In this document: positions 1-9,600 of the stretch, piece by piece
How the letters are laid out: the number at the start of each line of letters is the position of its first letter
Position numbering within the stretch: position 1 is the first letter of the stretch
Source of the DNA: Alphaproteobacteria bacterium
GTDB lineage: Bacteria; Bacteroidota; Bacteroidia; Chitinophagales; Chitinophagaceae
Reading direction: 5' to 3'
NCBI GenBank assembly: GCA_030053915.1
Contig: JASGCT010000007.1
Coordinates: 1 to 63,425 of the forward strand
DNA length: 63,425 nt
The notes under the pieces: generated by a model
The model's input: the letters and a program-made list of their open reading frames with translations, nothing else
The model's database searches: none
Told to the model about the DNA's origin: nothing
Translations under genes and position numbers: made by a program

Positions 1-2414
1 TTAAATACATGCCCAATCTTGGATTTAGTTTAGATTCTATTTTTATTAATGGTCGCTACGATTCCATGTTTACAAGGGATTCTATCAATTCCTATACCTT
101 TAAAGCCGTTCGGGGGGATAGCAGTATTTGGGTAAAATATAAACGTTTGCAATATCGTATAAATATTCAAGCTACCAACGGAACTATCAATATTAACAAT
201 AATTTTGACCCAATAGTAATGGCTTATTTTGATTCTAATATCCAAGTAAACTATCAGCCCAATCTTGGATTTAGTTTAGATTCCATTTTTATTAATGGTC
301 GCTACGATTCCATCGTAACAAGGGATTCTATCAATTCTTATACTTTCAAAGCCGTTCGGGGTGATAGCAATATTTGGGTAAAATATAAACGTTTGCAATA
401 TCGTATAAATATTCAAGCTACCAACGGAACTATCAATATTAACAATAATTTTGACCCAATAGTAATGGCTTATTTTGATTCTAATATCCAAGTAAACTAT
501 CAGCCCAATCTTGGATTTAGTTTAGATTCCATTTTTATTAATGGTCGCTACGATTCCATCGTAACAAGGGATTCTATCAATTCTTATACCTTTAAAACCG
601 TTCGGGGCGATAGCAGTATTTGGGTGGTTTATAAACGTTTGCAATATCAGATAAATCTTCAAGCTATTAACGGAACTATAACAAATTCGTTTACAGCTAA
701 TTATGGGTCATCAGCCATTGTAACTTATGCACCATTTGAAGGTTATGAACTCGATAGTATCATCATCAATGGTATTTATTCACCTAATTTTAAAAATTTA
801 TACCCAAATTCTTATTATTTAACAAATATAAAAAATAATTTCAATATAAAAATAACCTATAAAATTATAAAATTCCAATTAAACGTAGTGTATTATATTA
901 ATGGAAAAGATAGTTTTATAAGCAATAACAATATAAGTTATGATAGTTCCATTGTTTTAAGTTTTAAAGACATGAATGGTTTTTATGTTAAAAGTGTTTT
1001 TGTAAATAATATAGATTTTTCTAATAGTTATTTTGTAAATGATAGTTTAATACTAAAAAATATCAAAGAAGACCTTACGGTTAGGATTGTTTATAGTAAA
1101 TTTATAATTTCCATTGTAACAAACGTTAGCAATGGTATGATTTCTAACAGCGTATTTTTAGACTATAAATCTACCTATCGAATTACTTACCAACCCAATG
1201 ACGACTATACTTTAAACAAAATATTAATAAATAATACTTTAGATACTATGGCATCCAAAGATTCTTTAGATGGTTATACCTTTTATAATGTTAAGAGTGA
1301 TAAAAGTATTAGTGTTATTTATACCTTAAAACCTGTTAGTATTATTATTTTGAACAACTTAAATAGCAACTCTCAATTTAAAAGAGCTAATTTTAATGAA
1401 AATTATAGTTATAAATTTGATAGTTTTAATAATTATTTTATTGATAGTGTGTTTTTAAATAATAGTTATGTGGGGTCATTACATGATATTTCATTTATAA
1501 CCACATTAAGTTTTTATACAATACGCATTATTTATAAAAGTATTTTTCCAGATATCTCAAAGCAATTGTTTTCAGAAAACAAAATGTATTGTCCATTAAA
1601 TATAGATAGTTTAAGCATTTCGTTAATAGCTCCAAACAATGGACTTTATTACATTCAATCTGTTGCCTGGTATCGTTCTAAAACCAAAAATTTCAATCAA
1701 ATTGAACTTCTTGAAACCTTTCAATATCAAAGCAGTATGGTAACTTCGGTTTTAGGCATCCATCAACCCATCGATTCAACGTATTACTATTTTTCAATCA
1801 TTACAAATAATAGTGGCAATAAAATAACATCTAATTTTAGTGGTAGTATTACAATTATTAACACACCTGATGTTTCTATTGAGTTAATAGATACGCCTAT
1901 TCAAGGATATTTTGAATATGGTAGCACAATTCGTTTATCAGCCCAATCCAATTCAAAATATGTAGCTAATTATTTATGGACTCCAGGAAATTTATTTAAC
2001 GATTCGCTTTTAAAAAATGTTGTTTTAACCCTTCCATTAGATACCACCACGATTTATTTACAAATTACCGACATTTCAGGATGTAAGGCTCAAGATAGCA
2101 TTTTATTAATATCAAAAGAACTCTTAAATGAATTAATTTTTACGAAGATTATCACCCCAAATCATGATGGTATCAATGATTATTTTATTATAAAAAATTT
2201 AGAATTTTATCCACAAAATACGGTTTATATTTACGACCGTTTAGGTAATAATTTAGTTACTTTAGAAAACTATGATGGGCATTCTTATGGTGCTGAAGAT
2301 TTTAAATATGGGGGTTATTTAAGTAATAATGCTTATTATGTTTTAGTAAAATATAAATATAAAGATAAAATATTTTTAACAAGAAGTATTCTAAGTGTTA
2401 TTTCGCCTCAATAA
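1..2414 (+). CDS. Giant secreted B-repeat protein with type B T9SS sorting domain, 5'-partial
   Basis: C-terminal about 800 residues of a cell-surface or secreted protein. The reading frame is open through the left edge: the first visible ATG (base 9) falls inside a repeat, where the other copies read NYQPNLGF and this one KYMPNLGF, so it is an internal Met and the gene begins outside the window. About seven divergent InlB-type B-repeats (pattern DSIFINGxYDS...YTFxxVxxDxxIxVxY) run to about residue 515; the first 2.7 are nearly identical at DNA level. An Ig/PKD-like stretch follows, then a type B T9SS sorting domain (about residues 708-801, starting ITPNHDGINDYF and carrying VYIYDRLGN). The family is exported by the type IX system and attached to the cell surface; gldH at 59065 fits the presence of that system. 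The repeats suggest adhesion or a stalk; the ligand is unknown. It converges on the operon ending at 2792. Confidence 0.85.
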   Translation, partial: KYMPNLGFSLDSIFINGRYDSMFTRDSINSYTFKAVRGDSSIWVKYKRLQYRINIQATNGTININNNFDPIVMAYFDSNIQVNYQPNLGFSLDSIFINGRYDSIVTRDSINSYTFKAVRGDSNIWVKYKRLQYRINIQATNGTININNNFDPIVMAYFDSNIQVNYQPNLGFSLDSIFINGRYDSIVTRDSINSYTFKTVRGDSSIWVVYKRLQYQINLQAINGTITNSFTANYGSSAIVTYAPFEGYELDSIIINGIYSPNFKNLYPNSYYLTNIKNNFNIKITYKIIKFQLNVVYYINGKDSFISNNNISYDSSIVLSFKDMNGFYVKSVFVNNIDFSNSYFVNDSLILKNIKEDLTVRIVYSKFIISIVTNVSNGMISNSVFLDYKSTYRITYQPNDDYTLNKILINNTLDTMASKDSLDGYTFYNVKSDKSISVIYTLKPVSIIILNNLNSNSQFKRANFNENYSYKFDSFNNYFIDSVFLNNSYVGSLHDISFITTLSFYTIRIIYKSIFPDISKQLFSENKMYCPLNIDSLSISLIAPNNGLYYIQSVAWYRSKTKNFNQIELLETFQYQSSMVTSVLGIHQPIDSTYYYFSIITNNSGNKITSNFSGSITIINTPDVSIELIDTPIQGYFEYGSTIRLSAQSNSKYVANYLWTPGNLFNDSLLKNVVLTLPLDTTTIYLQITDISGCKAQDSILLISKELLNELIFTKIITPNHDGINDYFIIKNLEFYPQNTVYIYDRLGNNLVTLENYDGHSYGAEDFKYGGYLSNNAYYVLVKYKYKDKIFLTRSILSVISPQ
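12..682 (+). repeat. 246-bp tandem repeat, about 2.7 copies, inside a surface-protein gene
   Basis: Copies begin at 12, 258 and 504, each at CCCAATCTTGGATTTAG; the third decays after about 682. The period is 246 bp (82 codons), so copy-number change keeps the frame. Bases 125-343 and 371-589 are identical without a mismatch (219 bp), while all other B-repeats in the region are strongly diverged. The array probably starts left of the window. One repeat equals one B-repeat domain. Confidence 0.95.
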
Positions 2415-2791
2415 AGAAACAATGTAACATTGCTGAAGCACATGGAAACATCTTTTAGGATATTTTTATTAGTGTGTTATACCAATATTTGTATTTAAAT
2501 TCTTGTAACCATTCAGGTATTAATACATTTGATTTTCAATTATTTATATTTTATAAATCATTTGTTTAAAAAATAACATATTTGATTTTCAAGTACTTAA
2601 AAATATCGTAATGTTATCACGTATTTTTAAATTTTATAAAATATTGATAACCAATTTAATTTTCGACCTGAATGGCTACAAATTCTTTAATACAATAAAT
2701 TTGAAGTAGTTCGTTCTATAAAATTTTAGATTTTAATAGTTGAACTATTTTAATTGATAATTTGTATTTAATTATACAAAAAAGTACTTTA
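2415..2791. other. 377-bp convergent intergenic region with a spaced inverted repeat
   Basis: No credible gene lies between the two convergent surface-protein genes. It is very AT-rich. It holds a 15-bp inverted repeat with one mismatch (2504-2518, TGTAACCATTCAGGT, against 2666-2680, ACCTGAATGGCTACA), with 147 bp between the arms. A short direct repeat, ATTTGATTTTCAA, occurs twice around 2527 and 2580. No transposase fragment and no clear G/C-rich terminator hairpin with a T-run were seen, although transcripts from both sides must end here. Confidence 0.6.
2504..2680. repeat. Inverted-repeat-bounded 177-bp segment
   Basis: The arms are 2504-2518 and 2666-2680, 14 of 15 bases complementary. 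This length in AT-rich DNA is unlikely to be chance, yet the arms are too far apart for a simple terminator. It could be a small non-autonomous element remnant or a long-range RNA pairing at the shared 3' ends. I could not identify target-site duplications. Confidence 0.45.
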
Positions 2792-5700
2792 TCATTGCTT
2801 CACAAATTTATAAGTTCCAAAAATCGTTTTGCCATTTACTTTAACAAGATAAACACCATGAGCTAAATTTTCTATATTTATCGAAAGATTTCTATCTTCT
2901 AGCATAGACTTGGCTTCGTGAATTATTAAATTACCTTTCTCATCATAAATATCAATATTGACTTCAGTATCCGTACCACCAACATTTAAATGTATTATAT
3001 TATGGGCAGGATTGGGATATAAAATAATATTTTCACTTACCAAAATTCTTTCTACACTACTATCTAGACATAATTTGTCAGTTTTTATTATTAATGTATT
3101 GACCCCAATTTGCAATGGTAATTGTATTGAATTTAATTGAGTTTCAATTATTTTTCCATTAATACTAACATAATAAGTTTTTCCACCACCTTGTAAATGC
3201 AATTCGGCTATCTTGCTTTCTGAATTTACAACACTATACGAAGAAATTGGTAAAGGTTCTGAAAGCGTCATATCAAAACGTTTATAAAAATAAGTGGAAT
3301 CAAAATTATTGATAGTAATATATAAAGTATATTTCCCTTGAGATAAATTTGCTACACTTAACATGCTTCTTACAATGGCTGTTGTATCGATACCTTTTCC
3401 AACCAACCGTAATTTATAATTTAAAGCAGAATCTATATTAATCATAATATTACCATTTGAAATACCTATACAAGACGGATTTGATATGACAATTTTAAAA
3501 TTATTATTTGGGAGTATTAACGACGACTTTCTGAAACTTACTTGAATTGTAGAATCCCCTCTGATATTATTAAAAGTATAACCACTTAGTGAATCCTTCA
3601 CATAATAATTATTAACCCAAACGCTATCTACCTGATACCCACTATTTCCTTGATAAGTAATTCTTAAAGATGTACCAATATCAACTGTATCTTTGGGCGA
3701 AATCGTTCCATTAGAACCAGCAATCGTGGTAACAATAGCCGTCATTTTAACATTAGGGGTAATCGGATTACTTAAATTTGAAGCTAACGAAGACCCCGCC
3801 TGATTAAAAGCATATATTTTAAATTGATACGTTAAATTGGGGTTTAAGCCTGAAATTTTAATTGGACTGGAAGTGGCTTGAATTACATAGGTATTATCTG
3901 ATGTATAAACCGTATAAAAATTTGTTTTAGGACCAGCCCCATTTGTATGAATAAAATAAAGTGTGGCTGTACCATAACCTGCAATTATATTCGTAATCAC
4001 AGGTGCATTAGGAACAATAAATGGTCTAAAACTAACTCGAATATTACTATCACCTGTTACATTACTAAAGGTATAACCCATTGTTGAATCTGGCACAAAT
4101 CTACCATTGACAAAAACCGAATCTAAAATATATTTTGACAATGCAAAATATGTTATTCGAATACTAGTCCCTCTACCAACAGCAATTGTTGGCGTAATAT
4201 ACCCTCCTACACCACCTACTACACTGGTATTGATATTATAAACATTAGGTAATGGTGTCCCCATGACAAGATCTGAAGTATCTGAATAACCAGCACAATT
4301 CACAGCAATAACTCTAAATGTATATGTCGTATTATTTATTAAATTCGATACAGTTATTTCTGGAGAATTACTAATTTGAAAAATATTACCAGGACTACCT
4401 ATTAATTGATAAAATTGTACATTATTGTCCTGATCTCGATTTACTTCTAGGGTTAACTGAGAATTACCTACATTCACAGAATTAATAATTGGTTTTAATG
4501 GATGATATAGCACACTAACATAAATACTATTGAAATTAGACTGACACCCGTTAGCATCAAATATGGTATAATAATATTCTTTTTCAAACAAAGTATCCAA
4601 TGTTAATAATGACTCGGCTTGATATAAATTGGTATCGTACCATAACAAATTTGTAATATTAGGATATAAATTGCCTACAACAGATATAGAATTTATGGGA
4701 TTACAAAATGTTGTATCATTTAAAATTGGCGCCACTGGATTATTAAATATTGTTACATCAATAGAATCATATTCAGAAATACAAGAATTTGATAATATTT
4801 TAGGTTTGTAATAATATTTTCCTGAAACTAATTTAATTGTATCAGCCAATCTTTGTAAACTTTGTTTACTCTGATACCAATAAACTTGTGCATTTCCAGA
4901 AGTTTGAACTAAATTAAGCACCTTCGCATTATCATTAACACAAAAACTTGTATCTGCTAAATTTAAATCAATAAAGGTAGGTAATATAGTAACCAAAATT
5001 GAATCCGGGTTACTAATACATCCAAATTGCCTTACTCTATAATAATAATATTTACTTGTTAAATTTCCTGAAACATTTAACGTATCTAATAAATTCGACC
5101 TACTATTATACCAAATTACATTAGGATTAATAGATAATAATTGACTTGAACTTACCTGATTACTACAAAAGAAGGTATCGTTAATTTGAGGTACCACAAT
5201 ATTATAAAAACGGATATAAATTGAATCCCTTAGTTGACTTTCAACACCTTTAAAATAGGTTGAACCATAATAATAACCTGTATTTAATAAAACAGTATTT
5301 AAAAAAGGCGAAATAGAGGTTAAATATTGATACCAAACTGAATTTGGATACGTATTTTCTAAATAATCAACTGTTGTCCCTTGACATAATGTTAAGGTAT
5401 CAAAAGGGAAATCATAAGGCACCACTAAGGCAAATTTAACAATGATATGGGTATTGGCGGTAATATTGTATAAAGTTAAAGATTTTAAAGAATCGTTACT
5501 TGCCACTGCATTATATACGCCATTAATAAATATACTATCCAAAGCATAACCAAAAACACCAGAATAATTAAATGTTGCTTGACCACCACTTAAAACTTGA
5601 ATATTCGCTGGCGATATAAACCCATTATATGCTATGGCTGAAATACTGATGCCCTTGGTAATACTTTGCACCGCTGAGCGTGGTGATTCTTCAGAAGTAT

Positions 5701-6631
5701 CCGCAAGATTTAAAGCAGCAACACTAAAACTATAATTTCCTGATGGTAACCCTTTTATAATAACAGGCGAACTGCTACCACTATAAATGCCATACAATTC
5801 GTTAGACGCATTATATACTCTAACAAGATATTGCTGTATTAGCGCTGAAGAATCATAATTACCTGTAAAATAGCCATTGTTTTTAGTTACTAAAGGAAAG
5901 CTAATAATTGCAGAATCCACCTTAGTACTAACGCTTAACGTATCTGGTGCTTCCGCAGCAACAATCGCATTACCTATTTGATAGTACGTATAAAATAAAT
6001 TTTTTCCCAAAACTGCCGAATCTTCATAAATTTGCGTGCCTTGTATTGGGTTAAAATTAAATTGTAAACCAGCACCAAGCGTTTTATTAAACGCCACAGT
6101 ATTCTTCAATTCAAATAATCCTATATATAATTTATAATTGGGAGTAACAAGAATGCCATTCGCTTTAGATAATGTAGAACTTTTTTGAAAAAAAGCATTT
6201 TCAGATGAACCATAATGATATGGAAAATGCTCACCCGCAACAGCTAAACTAACGGTCGATCCCTGAAATGTCGTCGCATTTTCTAAACCTGTTTCTATTA
6301 AAGTATGAGGTGACGCAAATACACCATTTACAACGCTCGATTGATTCATGGTACCATTATTACGCCAGCCACTATTAAACTTCACACTAATTCCCAAACC
6401 CTCTAACGAGAAATTGTTCGTACCAATATTTGTTAAATAAATAGCATATCTAAAAGTTGAATCATTTACATAATGCTGATTTTCAACTGTTAGCAACAAT
6501 GGTGGCACTTGTTGAGCCTCTAATCTGATTAAATTAAAATATAACAATAATATTACTATTATTTTATTAAAGATTTTCTTAAATCTAATTAAACGAATTG
6601 ATTTCATATTTTTTTGAATTATATTGTTCAT
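2792..6631 (-). CDS. Giant secreted protein with Ig-like, FN3 and B-repeat modules and type A T9SS sorting domain
   Basis: Predicted T9SS cargo of 1279 aa. Signal peptide with hydrophobic core around IIVILLLYFNLI, cleavage probably after LEAQ; Met9 (base 6607) would give a more usual signal length than Met1. Rough order: N-terminal module (41-225) homologous to that of the next gene upstream; FN3 (about 226-325); B-repeat; four Ig-like domains of the CHU_C-associated kind (about 405-690), each with FC near the start and a later Cys; FN3; B-repeat; FN3; B-repeat; linker; type A sorting domain (about 1200-1279) starting ILYPNPAHN, with DIYDEKGNLI and GVYLVKV. Last gene of the three-gene minus-strand operon, 16 bp after the preceding stop. 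The role is inferred to be surface adhesion or matrix; no enzymatic domain is visible. Confidence 0.85.
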   Translation of the reverse strand: MNNIIQKNMKSIRLIRFKKIFNKIIVILLLYFNLIRLEAQQVPPLLLTVENQHYVNDSTFRYAIYLTNIGTNNFSLEGLGISVKFNSGWRNNGTMNQSSVVNGVFASPHTLIETGLENATTFQGSTVSLAVAGEHFPYHYGSSENAFFQKSSTLSKANGILVTPNYKLYIGLFELKNTVAFNKTLGAGLQFNFNPIQGTQIYEDSAVLGKNLFYTYYQIGNAIVAAEAPDTLSVSTKVDSAIISFPLVTKNNGYFTGNYDSSALIQQYLVRVYNASNELYGIYSGSSSPVIIKGLPSGNYSFSVAALNLADTSEESPRSAVQSITKGISISAIAYNGFISPANIQVLSGGQATFNYSGVFGYALDSIFINGVYNAVASNDSLKSLTLYNITANTHIIVKFALVVPYDFPFDTLTLCQGTTVDYLENTYPNSVWYQYLTSISPFLNTVLLNTGYYYGSTYFKGVESQLRDSIYIRFYNIVVPQINDTFFCSNQVSSSQLLSINPNVIWYNSRSNLLDTLNVSGNLTSKYYYYRVRQFGCISNPDSILVTILPTFIDLNLADTSFCVNDNAKVLNLVQTSGNAQVYWYQSKQSLQRLADTIKLVSGKYYYKPKILSNSCISEYDSIDVTIFNNPVAPILNDTTFCNPINSISVVGNLYPNITNLLWYDTNLYQAESLLTLDTLFEKEYYYTIFDANGCQSNFNSIYVSVLYHPLKPIINSVNVGNSQLTLEVNRDQDNNVQFYQLIGSPGNIFQISNSPEITVSNLINNTTYTFRVIAVNCAGYSDTSDLVMGTPLPNVYNINTSVVGGVGGYITPTIAVGRGTSIRITYFALSKYILDSVFVNGRFVPDSTMGYTFSNVTGDSNIRVSFRPFIVPNAPVITNIIAGYGTATLYFIHTNGAGPKTNFYTVYTSDNTYVIQATSSPIKISGLNPNLTYQFKIYAFNQAGSSLASNLSNPITPNVKMTAIVTTIAGSNGTISPKDTVDIGTSLRITYQGNSGYQVDSVWVNNYYVKDSLSGYTFNNIRGDSTIQVSFRKSSLILPNNNFKIVISNPSCIGISNGNIMINIDSALNYKLRLVGKGIDTTAIVRSMLSVANLSQGKYTLYITINNFDSTYFYKRFDMTLSEPLPISSYSVVNSESKIAELHLQGGGKTYYVSINGKIIETQLNSIQLPLQIGVNTLIIKTDKLCLDSSVERILVSENIILYPNPAHNIIHLNVGGTDTEVNIDIYDEKGNLIIHEAKSMLEDRNLSINIENLAHGVYLVKVNGKTIFGTYKFVKQ

Positions 6632-6647
6632 ATTGATATTATTTATT

Positions 6648-9600
6648 TTAATTAAATGGTGTTAACGTGGTAATTAGTTTGTCAAAATTTCGAATACATA
6701 TCAATAAATCATCATTTGTTATCACGCCATCGCCGTTGATATCGGTTAACAAATATCCCTGCTGATACAGCTCAATGCCATTTTTAATACGTAATACATC
6801 ATCTAAACTGATTTCTAGATTGTTACTAAATATTAACCCAGAATATAACGCATATAAACCATTCGCTAATAAAACTTGATTATTACCATAAGATTTTGAA
6901 GCTGAAGTCGTAAAATCGTAAGTCGTATTTCTTGAATTAAATACAATCGGCACACTCGACCAAGTTTTTACCGTATTCCTTCCTTTTAGTAATATATAAT
7001 AATTACCATTTGAAAAATTATTGCCCAAATTCAAATACATACTCCCGTCTATTCTTAAAATGGCTCGATTATAATAAACTATTTCATTTAAAGGACTTAT
7101 TAACCATACCTCAACCGAATCGGCATACAATGGATTATTGGGGCAATTGTTACAACCAGAATTATTTGAATTTAATAATACTGGACGCATTGTGAGATCC
7201 CCATCTTCATAACCTTCAATAAATGCTTTAATGTTTAAAACTTTATTGCCGATATTGCTAAACACAACTCTAATAGTTTGAGCCGTATCTACCCCAAAAA
7301 AAGTATAGCCTAAATTAGAATCCGCATAATTTTTACCATTGACCAATATCGAATCTATAAAATAATTATTCAACGCATTATAGGTTATTCTAACCGTATC
7401 ATATAAACCAATAGTTGTACTAGCAGCAATTGTTCCACCTAGATTCGAAATAGTTGTAATTGGAAACGTAATCTTCTTAAAGGTAATCACAAAATCATAA
7501 TTAAAACGCACCGTATCTATTGAAAAAGAAGTCGTGCTATCTATTTTCATTCCATTTAACGTGATGCTATCTATGCGATAACCTGGTAAGGTGTCTATTC
7601 TTATTCTTAAACTCGTATCAGCAGGTACAAAAAACTGACCTACCCTTGGCAAAATATTGCCTCCAAAATTAGACTTTATGGATATTCTATAACCATTCAC
7701 AGGATTCGGTTTAATAATTGCAGATATTATACGATTGCTACTTATATTTTCAAGAATAAGTTCTGAATACGTTGGTTGTAAAACCCCATTGACTAAAATA
7801 CTATCTACATAGTAACCCGCATTTGCACTAATTGTATAAAAAACTGTATCAAAATTGGATACGAAGCTATCAGAACTTGGACTAATAGAACCATTTAATG
7901 GCTGAACCACTTGAATTAGATATTTCAATAATTTATATTTAACTCGGATTACATAATTATTATAAATTGAATCTATCGTATAAAACCTTGTCCCATAACT
8001 ATTTAACAAATAGGCATTGTTTATAAAAACGCTATCTACTTCGTAACCTTTATTTGGGCGATAATTTACTACAACCTTACTGCCAGATAAATAGCGATTT
8101 GAAGCATCGATATAACCATTGCTATCTGAAACCGTGTTTACCGCATAAACCATCTTATCAAACTGCGCTAAAAACTTTTGGCTAAAGCGTAAATTATAAA
8201 ATGTATATGATTGTAATGAATCTTTGACAACTGTCGTATCATTTATTATTAAAGAATCTATTGAATTCCCCTTATTGGGTAAAAATGAAATTTGAAGGTT
8301 TGAATTTGAATCTAAAACCCTTGTACCTATAGGCTTTATTGTACCACCTAAGGATGATTTTAAAAATACTAAAACTTTATTGGATGGTATCGCTGAAAAA
8401 TGAACACGAATCGCTTGATTCGTTTTCGGCTTGTAAAATGTAAATGTATCTATTAAAGTACTATCATTCATACCATTGATATAAACCGAATCTACATAAT
8501 AACCAGAATCCGCCATAAACTTATAACCAATATTGGAATTCGTATTAATTGTTGTATCACCTGAAGGTATGATTTTACCATGTAATCCCGCAGATGCTGA
8601 AATGACAATGTCTGAAAATTCAAAATTTACGGCTATCGTCGAATCACCTCGAATATTCCTAAAGGTATAACCAACATTACTATCAAATCTACTATAATTA
8701 TTATTGATGGTAATATTTTCAAACTGATACCCATTATTAGGTTGATAGGTAACTCGTGCCGAATCGCCTCGGTACACTGTTAAGGTATCACTTATGATAC
8801 CACCCGAAGACGAACTTGTCAATACACGATATTTACCAATTGTAAACTTAACCTGAATCGTATGCGCCGCATGCACATTTTTGAAAGTAACCCCATCTAG
8901 GCTATCCGAATATACACCATCTACCCAAACAGAATCCACTTTATACTTCGATTTTGGAATAAAATAATACCGAATTGAATCTGAATCTCGAACCAAACTA
9001 TCGCCCGCTGGAATAATGGTGCCATTCGTATCCGAAACTGCTGAAAAACGATAATAAAGAGAATTAGCAACAATTCTAAAACTTCTATTTGAACTCAAAT
9101 TTATAAACCTAAAATTGTAAGTTTTAATGGGATTTTCGATGATATTAATGCCATCTACGATCAAACTATCAATTGAAGTAGAAGGAGAAGAATTCAAATT
9201 TAAATTGACGGTATCATTAACTGGGAAATATAATATCGTATCATTCGTAATACTAAAATTATCATTATATAAATAACTATTAGTTCCAGAATTAAACACT
9301 TTATTAATTTTTATGTTAACACTATCATTACTTTGAATATTGATCGTATAAAGCGGTTTAAAGACCACTCTTAAATTTAAATTTTCGAAAACAGAATTGA
9401 TGGTATAGCTTTGACCCATAGGTAATTTAATGAGTTCTAATAAACCATTACTATGGGTTATGATTAATGAGTCTATATAATAACCATAATACGGTAAACT
9501 ATAAAAAGTATAAGAAGTTCCATAGTTAACAAGACTATCCCCAGAAATAAGACCGCCTTCATTTTGAGTACCAGTAATTGAAAACTTAATTGGTTTTAAA

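Noticed and set aside
9..11. ATG at base 9 as the start of the first surface-protein gene
   Set aside because: It lies inside a B-repeat, aligned with a Gln codon in the other copies, and there is no signal peptide; the frame is open to the window edge.
30..491. Two 71-codon minus-strand frames in the first repeat array
   Set aside because: They are the antisense of the same tandem repeat, hence their similarity to each other; the plus frame is clearly coding.
100..650. RGD tripeptides in the B-repeats as host integrin-binding sites
   Set aside because: RGD arises from the repeat consensus NxRGDSxIxV, near a strand turn; nothing else suggests a host-associated lifestyle.
12..682. Tandem repeats as a CRISPR array
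   Set aside because: Units are 246 bp, contiguous without spacers, and lie within a coding frame.
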